Assembly (NCBI GenBank): GCA_013398175.1
Contig: VZRZ01006168.1
Span: 276,072 to 340,071, forward strand
From: Climacteris rufus
Lineage: Eukaryota; Chordata; Aves; Passeriformes; Climacteridae
Reading direction: 5' to 3'
DNA length: 64,000 bases
Below the pieces are notes generated by a model that saw only the letters and a list, made by a program, of their open reading frames with translations, made no database searches and was not told the DNA's origin. Below, in pieces: positions 10,942 to 23,190 of the stretch. Positions within the stretch are counted from its first letter, which is position 1. Every line of letters begins with the position of its first letter. The position numbers and the translations under genes were made by a program.

Positions 10942-13900
10942 CACCATCAGTCATAACTGTAGTAGTAGTAGTAGTAGTGATACTTTCATTCATGATTAAA
11001 AAATAGAAAACTATGGAATATGAAAACAATACAACTAGTTCCAATGAAAATCACTTTAAATTTAATAGAAGCATGAAACAATTCACTTGATGACATATAT
11101 TGCCCTAAGTCTTCTGCTCTGTCAGTAAACATAGCTCTGAAATTTTTTCTTTCTGTGCAGCAATATTTTATTTCTACTGCCCCCACAGTCTTTGTGCAAA
11201 TAATTCATAATCTGCCCTTAAGTGATATTATTCTGTAGGAAAACATTCGCTAACAATTTTCGTACACTGTAGCATGTATGAGATGGAAATCCAATTTTAA
11301 ATATAGCCTCTCTGAGTATCTACAACTTTTGGTCTCACAAACAACAATGCTAAAATGCTGTGGTCCCAAGACTGCTATATACTATTAAAAAAAACCAATA
11401 TCACATTGCTGGGTAACTGCTAACATTATAACAAGAAGATGATGGAAAAAACCAAAAGTATCTTTGGCATGGGACATTACTATATCTTAAGGTACAATTT
11501 TCCATCTAGTTTGGCCTTCACACACAGCCGACCATATTATATAAAAGTTGCATGTGCTCTATGAATAAAAACCAAAAGATCAAAGAATAGACCAACTGAA
11601 ACGTTATAGGCTGCTTTTGTGCTGGAAATGTGGTGGAACAGCACCATCTGCAGGTGTGACGCCATAAATCTGATGTCCTTCAGGTACTCACACTGCTTTA
11701 ATGTCATCTCTCCTTTTTTGGTACAGATTTGGTCTTTACTTTAGGGGAAAATCCAACTGCAAGTTAAGACATGGATTATTTTGAAGACAAAATATTAGCC
11801 GCAATGTAATGTCAACATAATACAGAAGTACTAAACCAAATACTCTTTTTTTTTTAACAAACATTCAGTTTGAAAAATTTCTTCTCTCTCGTGCAAGGCT
11901 TTTTTTTTTAAGAACTGACCTATCCGACCTAATATGTTTAGACATGTTCTGTATAATTATGTCTTATGCACTGTTACATGATCTAAGCCGTTTCATCATG
12001 TGTTGCAAATATGTATTTTTTTCTTTATAAAATAAAGGTATAATTAGTTGGTTCTGAGAGAGATCAGAAAAGAAAAATCGATAAGAAGCTGTGTAATATG
12101 CTTAGGAATTGCATCAAACGGCTTTATAATCGATCAACTAAAAGTATCACGGCTGCTTAAAAGAAAAGAATTGCATGTTACTCCCACTAGAAAGCTGCAT
12201 ATCCTTAAAGACCATATTTTTGCTTCACTTTCTTCCACCTTCACACCCTTCAACACATTGTAGGTGTTTGGAGTTGAAAAACTATGTACATCGAGAAATG
12301 ACCAAATGGTTATGTGGAGAATTTTGGAGAGGAAGGGATTGGAGAGTGTGCCATCCATTTGTGTGAGGACTTAATTTTCTCTGCATTTTTAAGGAACCCT
12401 GAGAACTAATTTTGTCCAAGATAATATATTAGCAGTAATAAACCCTGAATACTAATCATAGATATTCAAAGGATGTGAATAATTATTTATTTAATTTTTA
12501 CAGTGCAGAGCTTTCCTTGACAGTCCAAAGCCATTCAGAAAAAAATGCAGTGATGTCCCTAGATCCTCAGCATGTGCACTTATATGTAGATTTAAAGTTG
12601 TAACTATATAATTTATACTTTTATATCAGACAATATTCTTCTGACTATTCTTTATTGAATATATGTTAAAAAAAAAAAAATAACAAGCCTCTTACCTAGT
12701 TACTCTATGTTGTGTATCACAGTGTTTCAAAACGCAGAACCATTTTCTGACATATTTGTCTAAGAATTCCAGGAAGATAAAAACCATTTCAATGAACAGG
12801 TGTAAGAAAACCTGCAGCTGGGGCATTTTTCAGGAGAGGTGTTTTTTTTTTTTTTTTCTGAAAAATATTAACCCATTAAAATGGAAAATATGGCTATAAA
12901 TATGTAGGGTGGAAGACAGGTCAACTGGGGAAGCTCCTTACTGATGTCATCTCTAATATGTATTGCTGTGGTTCTGAAGCATAAAATGTGTCTTTCTTCC
13001 TCTATCAGCATTCTATTTCTCCATCTGTCTTCTCTCCATTTCTTCCTCTTAATCACTTTGTTGGCAAGATTTTCTATCATTCTACCCATACCCATACTAT
13101 TCTACCCAGTACAGTGCCTGTTTTAATATTTACAATAAAACCCTCACACCAAAATGTCTCATTTCAAAAACAGAAGTAGGCAAGCAGACAGATAAAAAGG
13201 GAAGGAGAACTATACTCTGGTAGTTTGGGCATTCTGTAATTATTCAGAAAGAAATGGTTCCAGAAAGTGAGGAAAAGAAGAAATTTAGGTTTTTTTCAGT
13301 TCAAGAAATTCAAGTCTCTTCCATGATTAATTCAGGAAAGGAACAGGAAAATTTTATCTCAATAATCTGTGTGTACATAGAGCTGATCATGTCTTAAGTG
13401 TCTGTGTGCAACATGCACTTGAAATCAGGAAAAGATTCCTGGGAAGGGCAAAACTTAAACCTATTCCCTCCCAGCTCAGTTAGGAAAGAAAATATTCAAT
13501 TTTTTTTCAATTATTGTTTTGATTTTGGCAAAACTATCAAAACATGGTCAATATGTCAGGGTCTCAAGATGCAAATAACCATAATACTTGAAAGTAGTTT
13601 GCATTTTTTGAGTTATTACATTATAGTAGGTGTCAGCCCCCCTTTTTTCTGATTTTTTACCTTTTCTCCAAATGAAGCAATTTGTTTGAAGATATAAATC
13701 CAAAGTTGTTATTGTATAGTGTTTTCAACATCCCAATAGAGACTTTAAAAATATGTCTCAGTTGTTTATTAAGATGAGAAGTAATTTAAATAAAAAGTAC
13801 ATTTTCAGAAGTATTCTTATGCATCACACACTTTGTTTCTTACTTTCAGAATGAGAATAAACCATTGCAATCTTGAGCTGCACTTTATTAGAAAACAAAG

Positions 13901-15691
13901 TGAGGTGCTACAAGTAACTCAGATTTGAAGAGACAAAAAAGACAAAAATTATTTCAGGTAAAGAGAATCAGTGCTTGGGCATTTATTTTCTTTTACTTTT
14001 TTTTTTAATTTCAAATTGAAAGAATGTTAGCAAATTTCAATACTATCCAGTTTTTAATGTAATTAATTTTTTAAATTCTATTTTTATTGTTTTAATTTTA
14101 AAACCATCCTTTACAAACTGGCTTTACTAGTTTATCATTTATATTGTCACTTATCACTTCTTTTTAATAGACACTTAGATTTCAAAGCAGAAAAAACATT
14201 TACATTAGAAAGCATCACACTTAATATCAGACCATTTACTGCATGCGAGATTACTTGCACACGTGGCTCAACATTGACAGACTTCCTGATAGTCTGGAGG
14301 TATTTAATTTTCTAAGTGTTTTGAGGTCAGAGGCAGAGTACAGGTAGCCAACTGGGTCTGGATTATCTGTGTTGCAGCAGATTAATTTCATATCCAGTGT
14401 CACACGAGTATTTCTTTCCACAGTTTTGAATTAGAAGTGTAGGACCTGAAACTATACATTTTTCAGTGCATATAATGCAGTCACAGTGCCTTGCCTTCCA
14501 GATGCGCTATTGGTGTGGAGAGGAGAATAATGAATTTGCATCCTTCACCACTGTTTGTCAGAAATGTTAGGCATAAGTGTTCCACCAGTTTTTAGACCTC
14601 TTTTCTGTCTCACTGAACACACAGTGTAAAATTCCACAGAAAGCAGAAGATAGAAGGACAAAGCACAAAGTTTAAGTCATGAGAGTTAGTGGCCATCCAA
14701 ATGCACGTAAATCATCATTCTCAGTAGGGAGAGACTATTTGATTTCTATGTTTGTTTTTAATTAGTATATTACAGCAGACAGAGTAGGCAAGAATGGGAT
14801 AGTAAAGGTGATAAGGTAATGCTGCCAACAAAGAAATTAAAACCAGGAAACGGAGGAGACACGGAGAGAAGCAGAAGGACAGTGGGGATAAAAAGGGATA
14901 TTTTATGCTTCAGAACTACAGCAGTGTATCAGAGATTGTATCAGTAATGAGTTTATACGACCTTGCTGAAGCAACTAAATTTTGTAGGCTAAAATATAAA
15001 TTAGAAATTATATTTGCAGACATCTTTATCATATCATGAATCACCAGCAAACTTTATAAACTCTTCCCCTCCATTGATGTCTAATGAAATTATTTGTATT
15101 GATCCTCATTCAGCATTGCACTGGTGTCTTCACAAATTTGCATGTTCGCTCCTTAACTAAGTTGACACCTTAACATCATTCTCTGTTTTAGATGACAGAA
15201 CTTTGATAATTTTATAGCTGTAATTAAATCAAAACAATTTGCTCTAAGCCTGACAAGATAAAATGCCAACAGTTTAGTTAAAATTACTGCAATAAGGGCT
15301 AGAGAGACGTATTTACTTGTATGAAGGTTAAAACAAAAAAGGGAAGGATGGAAAGATGGTGAGGAAAGATAAGAATATCATACATATATCTGTGGGTATA
15401 CATAAACGAATAGAAAATGTCTTCTGCAAAAATGAATGTGTATAGCCATGCTCACACGTGTATTTATGTATACATATTGGTGGCTGCTTTCATTTCTTAC
15501 CCTTCGCAAAATCCTGACAAAAAACACTCTTCAAGATAAGAATACGGGTGTAGACACTGAATGAATCAAATACACCAGCCTCTCTGAAAGGGCATCTGCT
15601 CCTAAACCGGTCATGTTGAACACAAAGATGACCATTACCTGGCTTAATCAGTTATGGGTACATTGCCAAGAGACTCTGAAACAAAGAAATG
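9061..15691. other. AT-rich sequence with simple repeats only
   Basis: No gene was recognised over this 6.6 kb. It contains a G/T-rich stretch at 10262-10315, the TAC/GTA inverted microsatellite at 10906-10980, an A12 run near 12668 and a T16 run at 12842-12857. Reading frames here (for example 12134-12358 minus, 13398-13652 plus) have no recognisable domains. Confidence 0.5.
10906..10980. repeat. (TAC)n(CAC)n ... (GTA)n inverted microsatellite
   Basis: Nine TAC units (10906-10932) run into about five CAC units (to 10947). After an 11-bp spacer, six GTA units follow (10959-10976). TAC and GTA are reverse complements, so the two tracts can pair as a hairpin of up to about 18 bp. The poly-Thr/Gly/Ser minus-strand reading frame across it is an artefact of the triplet repeat. 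Confidence 0.95.
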
Positions 15692-15743
15692 AAAAGCAAG
15701 ATAGGAGATACATAAAGAAAAGCAAGATGGGAGAAACATAAAG
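15692..15743. repeat. 26-bp tandem duplication
   Basis: Two adjacent 26-bp units, each beginning AAAAGCAAGAT, start at 15692 and 15718 and differ at two or three positions. Confidence 0.85.
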
Positions 15744-15764
15744 ATCTGTCACAGGGGAGAGACC

Positions 15765-16015
15765 CGAAGAGGAGAACAGGGTGGGCAAGGCAGGTGGGTG
15801 CTCCCTCATGGTGCAGGCTGGGCAGTGCTGCCTTCTTTGGGACACCCCAGGGTGCAACCTCTGCCAGCAAGGACAGGGTGGTGGGCACAGGTACCCCTGG
15901 AGCTGGAGTCCCCCAGGTCTGCCATGTGGGATGCAAAGGGATACCCATATGGCTTGGAGAGGATGGGGAGACTGCAGCCTGTGTGGCCAGTAAGAGCAAG
16001 GAGAGGAACTTCTGT
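15765..16015. other. GC-rich patch of unknown origin
   Basis: About 250 bp is sharply richer in G and C than its AT-rich flanks. It supports overlapping short frames on both strands (for example 15652-15999 minus, 115 residues) with no recognisable domain and no repeat family I can name. It is low in CpG, so it does not look like a CpG-island promoter. It may be a fragment of an unrecognised LTR or a decayed retrocopy. Confidence 0.4.
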
Positions 16016-17915
16016 CTGATTAGAGGTATGAGAAATTAATTAAATAAGACCATTTAAAGCAATTAAAATATTTAACATTTTGCAACTTTCTAGTATTGCC
16101 TTTTATCTGCTGACATATATTTGGATTCTAGAGGTCACTGATTGGCCATTGTAGAGATGTCATTAAGAAACCAAAAAACACTTTGATCCTGACTTGATTT
16201 AAACTACAGGAAATGAACAATGCAGCACTGTTTGGATTGGCAAGCCTTGAAAAAAGCAAATCTCAAACCAAACAAACCATCTCAAATGTAAGTTTCATCT
16301 CTGTGGCACTCTGCTTAGGAAAGATATTAAACCTGAAGAATCATTACATACAATAGAAAAGTCAAAACAACTGTAGTACTTTTATTGTCACAAAGTTGTT
16401 CGGTTGTGATGGAAGCTCAGGCTTTTATTCTAAATATCAGGCTGCTTCCTTTTTTACTACAGTTAATCCTATAGGTAATCCCACAGGTTCCTGCATGCAA
16501 CCTACACTGCTTGTGCACCTGGGTGTGCTATGAAGAAGAGTGTACTTCCAGGGATGCTAACAGAACAATACTCACACCTGAACATTGAGGACAAGACTAT
16601 AAACAGTCTCAGTTTAATGAGTACTCTTGAGACCAGTTGTTGCAGCTCTGGTCTCTCCAACTTGTCATTTACATAAAGAATCAATTTTAAAATCAAAAGA
16701 TGTGCCAAACACTGAAAAATATGCAATATCCAGAATCACTTTCTTTGGAAAAACATACTCAAGTGAACACCACTCAACGTATTTCTGTACGGGGAAAAAT
16801 TACAACTTTCACAAATAAATAAATTCTGGATAAAATATGGACAGAACCACTTTGACATTGGCACTGAGCCATTTTAATTTTCTATGGAGAACTTTGTTCA
16901 ATTTCAGCATCAAATTTATAATTAAACATCATTTTCAATAAATTTTAAGTATACACAAAAATTTTTATTACCTTTCAACTGGGAAACTAATGTTGTAATA
17001 TATCTGATTATAAGCAAACTAGAACAGATTATAATTTTACATTTTTATAAGGTACCAAACCCATTTAGAAAAAGTATGATGAAGAAAAATCTAAAAACCA
17101 GATTTTGTACACTTGAAGGGCAAAAAAAATTGAATACATTTTCATAAATGTTCATAACAGTTGATTTTCATAATTGCAATTGTTGCTACTCTCAGGGAAG
17201 TTTGAGATATTTTCTATACAGGCATTTTGGTAATTTTTTGTATGTGAGAAAAATTCTTGCTCTGCCCAGTCCAGACAACTGAAGCCCTAAAATCCACTGG
17301 AAATACAGTGGATAAAAAAAACCCAGATGAACGTTCATAAACCAGAATGTAATTCAGTCACTTCATTGTGTCCAGTAACTTGTAAATGCTTCATCTGACA
17401 TCAGATAATTTTCATTAGGCCTGTAAAATCTGTTTCGTAGTTTTTAATTCTCCCTGGGGTTTTTTGCAAATAGACATGGATCTCTGAGAGTGCTTTGACA
17501 TTGTGAAACATGTTACATCTTCTGCTGTATACTTTAAGTCATTTTCAGGGTAGCTGAAGAGGCTGTTGCAGGATTCTTTATTTTCTATTTAAATATGTAT
17601 ATGTGTGTCTTTAAGGCTATGTACAGGTTTATGTGTTTTCATTTTAAAATGGTTACAATAGTGACAATTATATCTGGTATTATCAGAAGTTAATTATTAC
17701 TGAATTCAACTGCTGTTAATTTTTTTTAAATTATCTAACCATTATATTTTAGTAGAGTATTTAATACTTACCTAAGCTATTATACTTCTTCTGCTTCTTT
17801 GTTTTAATTCACTGTAAGGTTTTTTGTCTCCCGTTTTTAGAAAAGCCTGGGTTTTGACCTTACAATGCTAAAGACAATGTGAACATAAACTTGTGTAAGT
17901 GCATGACTGATGCCC
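16016..17915. other. AT-rich sequence without a recognisable gene
   Basis: No gene or mobile element was recognised. A small perfect inverted repeat, ATCCACTG and CAGTGGAT around a 6-base loop, lies at 17292-17313. Confidence 0.5.
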
Positions 17916-18945
17916 AGAATCATAGACTCATAGAATGATTTGGGTTGGAAGAGACCTTGAAGATCACCTAGTTCCAAACACCTGACATGGACAGGTGTAG
18001 CAGTGTACCTGGCAGAAACCGCTGCACTCGAGCCTCAGGGCTGGTAGGCAAAGCCTCAGGACTTGCTCCTGGTTCCTAGACATGGTAAAAGATCATTGGC
18101 TCAGGTGTTCCTCACCTCAGGTTCCGTATATGATTATGCCCTGGAAAGCTCTCCCCTCCACTGGTCATTTTGAACCATGCGTCTTCCCATTGGGTGCCCC
18201 CTGGTCCTGCCTCCCTTTAAAAGACCCCTGCAGAGCTTCCACTTCCTGTCTCTCTGCTGGAATCCCACAGCCATCAGGGTGTCTCCTCCCTTGCTCACTT
18301 GGACCCTCAGAACACCACATTGGATTTACAATAAACAGCTGTGATTCCTGAGAAGAGCCCTCTGTAGCCTTTTATTCTCACCGATGCTTAAACACCACGC
18401 CTGGGGTAATTCTCATTTCCAGAGGAGCCAGCAGAAACAGGTCATCTGCAGTAGCAAGAACTCTGTGCTTTGGGAGAGTTGCAAAACCTTTGCAACTCGC
18501 ACCAGCAGGGTTAAGCTCGCTTATTGGATGCTGTTACAGCCTCGAGAGCCTCGAGAGCTCTGGCAAAAGCATCAGACAGGGACAGTTTACACTAGACTCA
18601 GTTGCTCAAAGTTCCACCTAACCTGACCTCGAACAGTTCTAGGAATGGGACAGCCATGACTTCTCTGTGCAGCCTGCTCCTCTATCTCACCACCCTCACA
18701 GTCAGGAATTTCTGCCTAATATTTATTCTAAACCTACTGTTTTTCATTGTAAATCCATTCCCCCTTGTCCTGTCACTACTGCCCTTGTAAAAAATCCCTC
18801 TCCATCATTCTTGTATGTACCCTTCTTTTATATACTGAAAGGCTGTGCTAAGGTCTCCCCAGAGCCTTCTCTCCTCCAGACTGGATAATCCCAACTCCCT
18901 CAGCCTCTGATCATCTTCGTGGCCCTCATCTGGATTACCTCTCTT
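17916..18945 (-). mobile_element. CR1 LINE 3' portion (minus strand), split by an LTR
   Basis: Antisense CR1 is very clear. The 3' tail is at 17916-17940 (AGAATCATAGACTCATAGAA), followed by TTGGGTTGGAAGAGACCTTG. After the LTR it continues at 18581 with CACTAGACTCAGTTGCTCAA, TCTCACCACCCTCACAGT near 18687, CCTTCTCTCCTCCAGACTGG near 18865 and GATCATCTTCGTGGCCCTC near 18910. A short deletion is evident near 18908. Both flanks join in register when the LTR and one 6-bp duplication are removed, showing that CR1 predates the LTR. Confidence 0.95.
17996..18574 (+). mobile_element. 579-bp solo LTR nested in CR1, perfect 6-bp target duplication
   Basis: The LTR runs from TGTAGCAGTG to AAGCATCA and is bounded by GACAGG on both sides (17990-17995 and 18575-18580). 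It has a TATA-like TTTAAAAG at 18216-18223 and an AATAAA poly(A) signal at 18330-18335. That leaves room for an R of roughly 100 nt and a U5 of about 220 nt. A 9-bp tandem motif (CCTCGAGAG twice, near 18540) sits near the 3' end. The 6-bp duplication suggests an ERVK-type integrase. Its family differs from the 302-bp LTRs. Frames at 18082-18351 and 18384-18626 are incidental. Confidence 0.93.
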
Positions 18946-19126
18946 TTACTGAACCAGAACAAAATTCTGCTTTGAGAGCAGCAAATAGATATTATGAATA
19001 ATCACATTAAAACTGTATTTTTCTATTTCCAGAAGACACAGTAGAAAACAGAAGCCTGATGGAAAACCCTGCCTCATGTAGTAATAAGATAGTTACTGGA
19101 TTGTTTTGGTCAAGTTGTTTTGGTTT

Positions 19127-19171
19127 GGGGGGGGGTTGTGTGTGTGTGTTTTATTTGTTTTTTTTTTTTTG
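19127..19171. repeat. Compound G9-(GT)n-T-rich tract
   Basis: Nine G residues at 19127-19135 are followed by alternating TG to 19149 and then a T-rich run. This is low-complexity sequence prone to slippage. Confidence 0.85.
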
Positions 19172-22100
19172 TTTTCAATGTCTTATAGTGGTGAACATGA
19201 ACCAGGAAAACATCCTTCATTAAAACAATTTCTTCTGCCTCCTTTGCTCCAGACTTGAAAATTTTGGTCCCTTTCAAAGGTGCCTCTTTCCTACGTTTCA
19301 ATTGATTTTACTATAAAACAGCTCTTCAAATTTTTCTCCAATGGTCTTTGTATTCAGCTCTCTGACTTTTCTTTCTGTCAGAGAAGCATTGTTGTTTCAT
19401 AGAAGCATTTAATTTTCTCCCTTACCTTTTTTTCTTTCTCTTGTCTTCTCTTTCCCTGAATTCCTCTTTGGATACATCAAATTTTTTTTAAAAAGGAAAT
19501 AATTAGTAATATACTGCTGTAGATTAATTAAAATGCTTTAAATATTTTTTTTCCCTTTCTCAAAAAAAGGCTTATGTTCCCTTTGAATAGGCTATGAGAA
19601 GCTGTCACGTGGCTGGCTTGAGAGAGAGATCATAGCTAATCAGAGAGCTGTGTACAGGTACTTTAAATTCAGAAAGCAAGAATGTGTTTCCACCTGGCCT
19701 GATAAGATGCTGCAGAAGGTTGTTTTGTAGCAATCTGTACAAGTAGGACAACACTGTGAAGTTCTAAGCAAGTACTGGTACTTTTCTTCTGCCTTGTACT
19801 CTTCCCTCAGAAGGAAGTGACAAACTTTAGGCTGATATTCTTACAAAGGTGGGGAATGGTAAATAACTGTGTTTTTCAAAAATTATTTTCAGGTAACCAT
19901 AGTAACAACACTTTGGTACATCTTTAGCACTGAAAACTGAAAATGGGGCAACACTGAGAGAGAGGCACAAAAGAGCCTCATTGCCGGGAAACCTGCAATC
20001 ATGTCATTGGAGTAGCAGAAGGACTGAAGGGTGACAAAGCAGTGGCTCCTTATAGTACCCCAGGTTTTCGTCACTGAAGCATTTTAATTCAGATTTACAA
20101 GAAAAGAGAGAGACCACAGCAAGGGTAGAGTGTCAAGAAAACACAAAACCTTAATTACTGCCTTATTTTTTATCCTATGCTACTACAGCCTTCTCCAATG
20201 CACAAAATTAACATATGGGTTATTTTATGGAAGCTTATATACACAGCTGTGAACAACTCACACAAAAGTGTGGCAGATTTTATTTGCTATCAAACCAGCC
20301 AGCAATCAAATTTTCAGAGGGATTGCCTAAAATTGTACAGGCAGGAGAGTGAATATCTGAGCATGTCCCATCCATTGGGAGTATATCTTTAGTATGCCTT
20401 GCCTAGGAGTTTGTAGGTATATTTCCAAGAAAGACTTATTTATTTCTCTCAATTCTTTTGAAATGTTTGTGTTATACATGTGTTTCTTACACAAAAAGTG
20501 CCATCAGCAGTAGTGACAGTGTGTTCTTAAGTGTATATTGAAAGAAAAGCGAAACAGAATAAAAACTTGAAGTGCCATTACAGTTAAAAACACCTGATTA
20601 TTCAGTGTAAGGCAACACAAAAATTCTTCTAGACTTCTACACACATCTTATTAAGGAGTCACATCTTTAGTAGTATATCTCTTCACAGCAAAATGTTCCC
20701 ACAATTTGGCTTAATTGGAAAAGCGTATTGATTTACTTGAAGCTGAACTGAGACTAATAATCTGATTTCAGTTAGGTACTAAAAAATATCTTTTTTTTTT
20801 TAAGTCATAGTCAGAGACAGCTATAACCCATTATTCAATATGTACTATAGACCTAGTTAAAATACACTTAGGACTTAAAACTTTGTATTAGTTGAGCAAA
20901 ATACAAGAACCCTATATCCCACCTTTGAGATGATATAGTGAGATTTTGCTTAAAACTGTAGGCAAAGAACCAATGTTCACTCAGTCAGATTTATCAGCCC
21001 TTCATGCAGACAGGTCTGCTGGGTCAGTAATATAGAACAGCAGGGCATCATGCTGTGTAAGTTGCCTAACTTGGACATCATAGTTTAATAAGCTCATATT
21101 TATGTAATCAGAAATTTTATTTACACAGTGGTTACAAAGGTTCACCTGAATTTTTAGAGAATTTCACTTCAACATGCAATGCAACTATTGAGCATCTCCA
21201 TAATTTTTGAGGCTGAGGTGCAACAGAAGGCAGGTCTTGGGGAAGCATATCATGTCACCTGTCTTATTTACTGTTCCTGTTAGAACTTTAATACAGTTGT
21301 TTAAAAGATGCAAAACCTCTTAAATGAGACACTTAAGATTACAATCTCTGCTTCAATTACTTTAGGCCAAGTATTTAACTGAATAATTAGACTTCTGAGA
21401 GATGATGTATGGGTTGTCTGTTATCAGAGTGTAGTGAGCAGAAAATAGTAAGATATGACCAAAATTATCCTCCTGGAAGACTATGTCATGTGTTTGTGAC
21501 TTCCACTATCAGCTGGAAAGTCTGATTAAGAATCCAGTTTCAGGCTGAAAGACAAGAAGCACAAGGCAGTGCAAGCCAAGTAAATCTTTTATTGGTGCTC
21601 TGAGGCAGCTATACCCTCATTTTGGGATAAATCTTGTGGTCACTACCTATGCTTTTATTTACACAGCTTCTAATCCAGTGCTATCACAGAATATTTTTCA
21701 AAGATGTTCAGGGCTTTAATAACTCTTGTACCTAGTAATGACTAATATAACGTCTCTCTACACCACACCCTTAGTCATTAAAGTTAAGAATATTTTTTCT
21801 CCACTTCAGAAAACCTGACAATAACTTGTGACAGGCTGAGATTCACTGATTCAGCCAAGCTGAGAGTCCAGACTTCTTAATGTATTTTGCTTAATGATAC
21901 GTCATCTACAGGCTTTCGTTTCCTCTTGTGATTAGTTTTACTGCAGCAGTATTTATACTCTGGCATACAGACTGCCTTAGAGGATTCTTGCCATCTGTTG
22001 GCTTATTCACATGTGGAACTCTGCTTTGAATTGCATTTCATAATATTACAATACCCAAGTGTGTATATTCTAAGCATACCACAGAAGTTGCATACATATA

Positions 22101-22767
22101 TGAAAAAAATTTGATTTTATTTATCTATGTATACACACACATATCGTGTTTCCAGCCGAGATTTTGGCCTCTGCCATGGCAAATCTGCTCTTTGTGAGTT
22201 CTCTTACCAGACGCTTGAGATAAAATGCAGTAAAAACTTCAAAGTTTCTTTGGTCTCAAGTTGTTTATTAAAATCTTATGTACAAGACAGCTACATAGAG
22301 GCAGTTGTCTTAGTACCAAGGGCAAAATGGCCTCAAACTTTGCTTGTCCAGGTTATTTATGTTCCAGATTGTCCAATTCACAAAATGCTGCATAGATTAT
22401 TTTAAATTATAAACCAATAATCAGTTGTTCTTGATCCACATTGAGGATTTTTTGGAACCAGTGGTAGGAAACACAAGTTTTTGGAGAAGAAAGAGGAAGA
22501 AGAAGAAAAGAAATAAGTATAGGCCAACACCCAAACCCCTCCATTTTGAACATTAGTATTATAATATTTCATAAACCTCAATTTCTACATTTCTATCTAT
22601 TTCACCCAGTGACATAACCTTAATTATACAGCAGTAATTTCAGAGTTATCACACAGCCGTGGTAATCTATTCCAAGGTCTAAGATCAAATGAGGTGTATT
22701 TCTGGGGATCATAACTTGTTATAGCAGAAAGAGTGAAATTCTCAGAATTCAGGGTTCCAACACACAC

Positions 22768-22820
22768 ATTTCATTTATATATGTGTTTGTGTGTAAAACA
22801 TATATATGCATAAATGAAAT
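22768..22820. repeat. Imperfect palindrome
   Basis: ATTTCATTTA at 22768-22777 is the exact reverse complement of TAAATGAAAT at 22811-22820. Inner TATATGTGTTT and AAACATATATA arms extend the pairing with a small bulge. It could form a hairpin with arms of about 20 bp. There is no flanking duplication to mark it as a transposon. Confidence 0.75.
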
Positions 22821-23162
22821 TGATTTTACATAGAAATGTGTTTTATTTCTTAAGAGTTCAATATATTTTTTACCTACTAAAATTTTCTTGATCCTGGGAG
22901 AAGCTGTCACTTATTGGAAGAATCAAGACTCTGATCCTGAATATCTTCTGATGGGGGCTTCCATTTATGCTGTAGTAGGCTACAAATGTACTTTGTATGA
23001 GATAATTAGTCATCACTACATTAAAAATTGTATAGTTAATGTAGATGTGTATACATTCCTTTGGTGTGAAATCACTGTGCATCCCAATAAAAATATATCT
23101 AGCTATGTGGGCTTCTGGCTTTATCTACTCAACTCTGGACTCACATAACCCTTTTTGATTGG

Positions 23163-23190
23163 TGGAAACCCCAGCAATTGGGGGTTTCCA
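23163..23190. repeat. Perfect 10-bp inverted repeat with 8-base loop
   Basis: TGGAAACCCC (23163-23172) and GGGGTTTCCA (23181-23190) are exact reverse complements around AGCAATTG. No T-run follows and no RNA-gene features are present, so function is unknown. Confidence 0.85.

Noticed and set aside
10838..11044. 68-residue minus frame with Thr, Gly and Ser runs
   Set aside because: Direct translation of the TAC/CAC/GTA triplet repeat.
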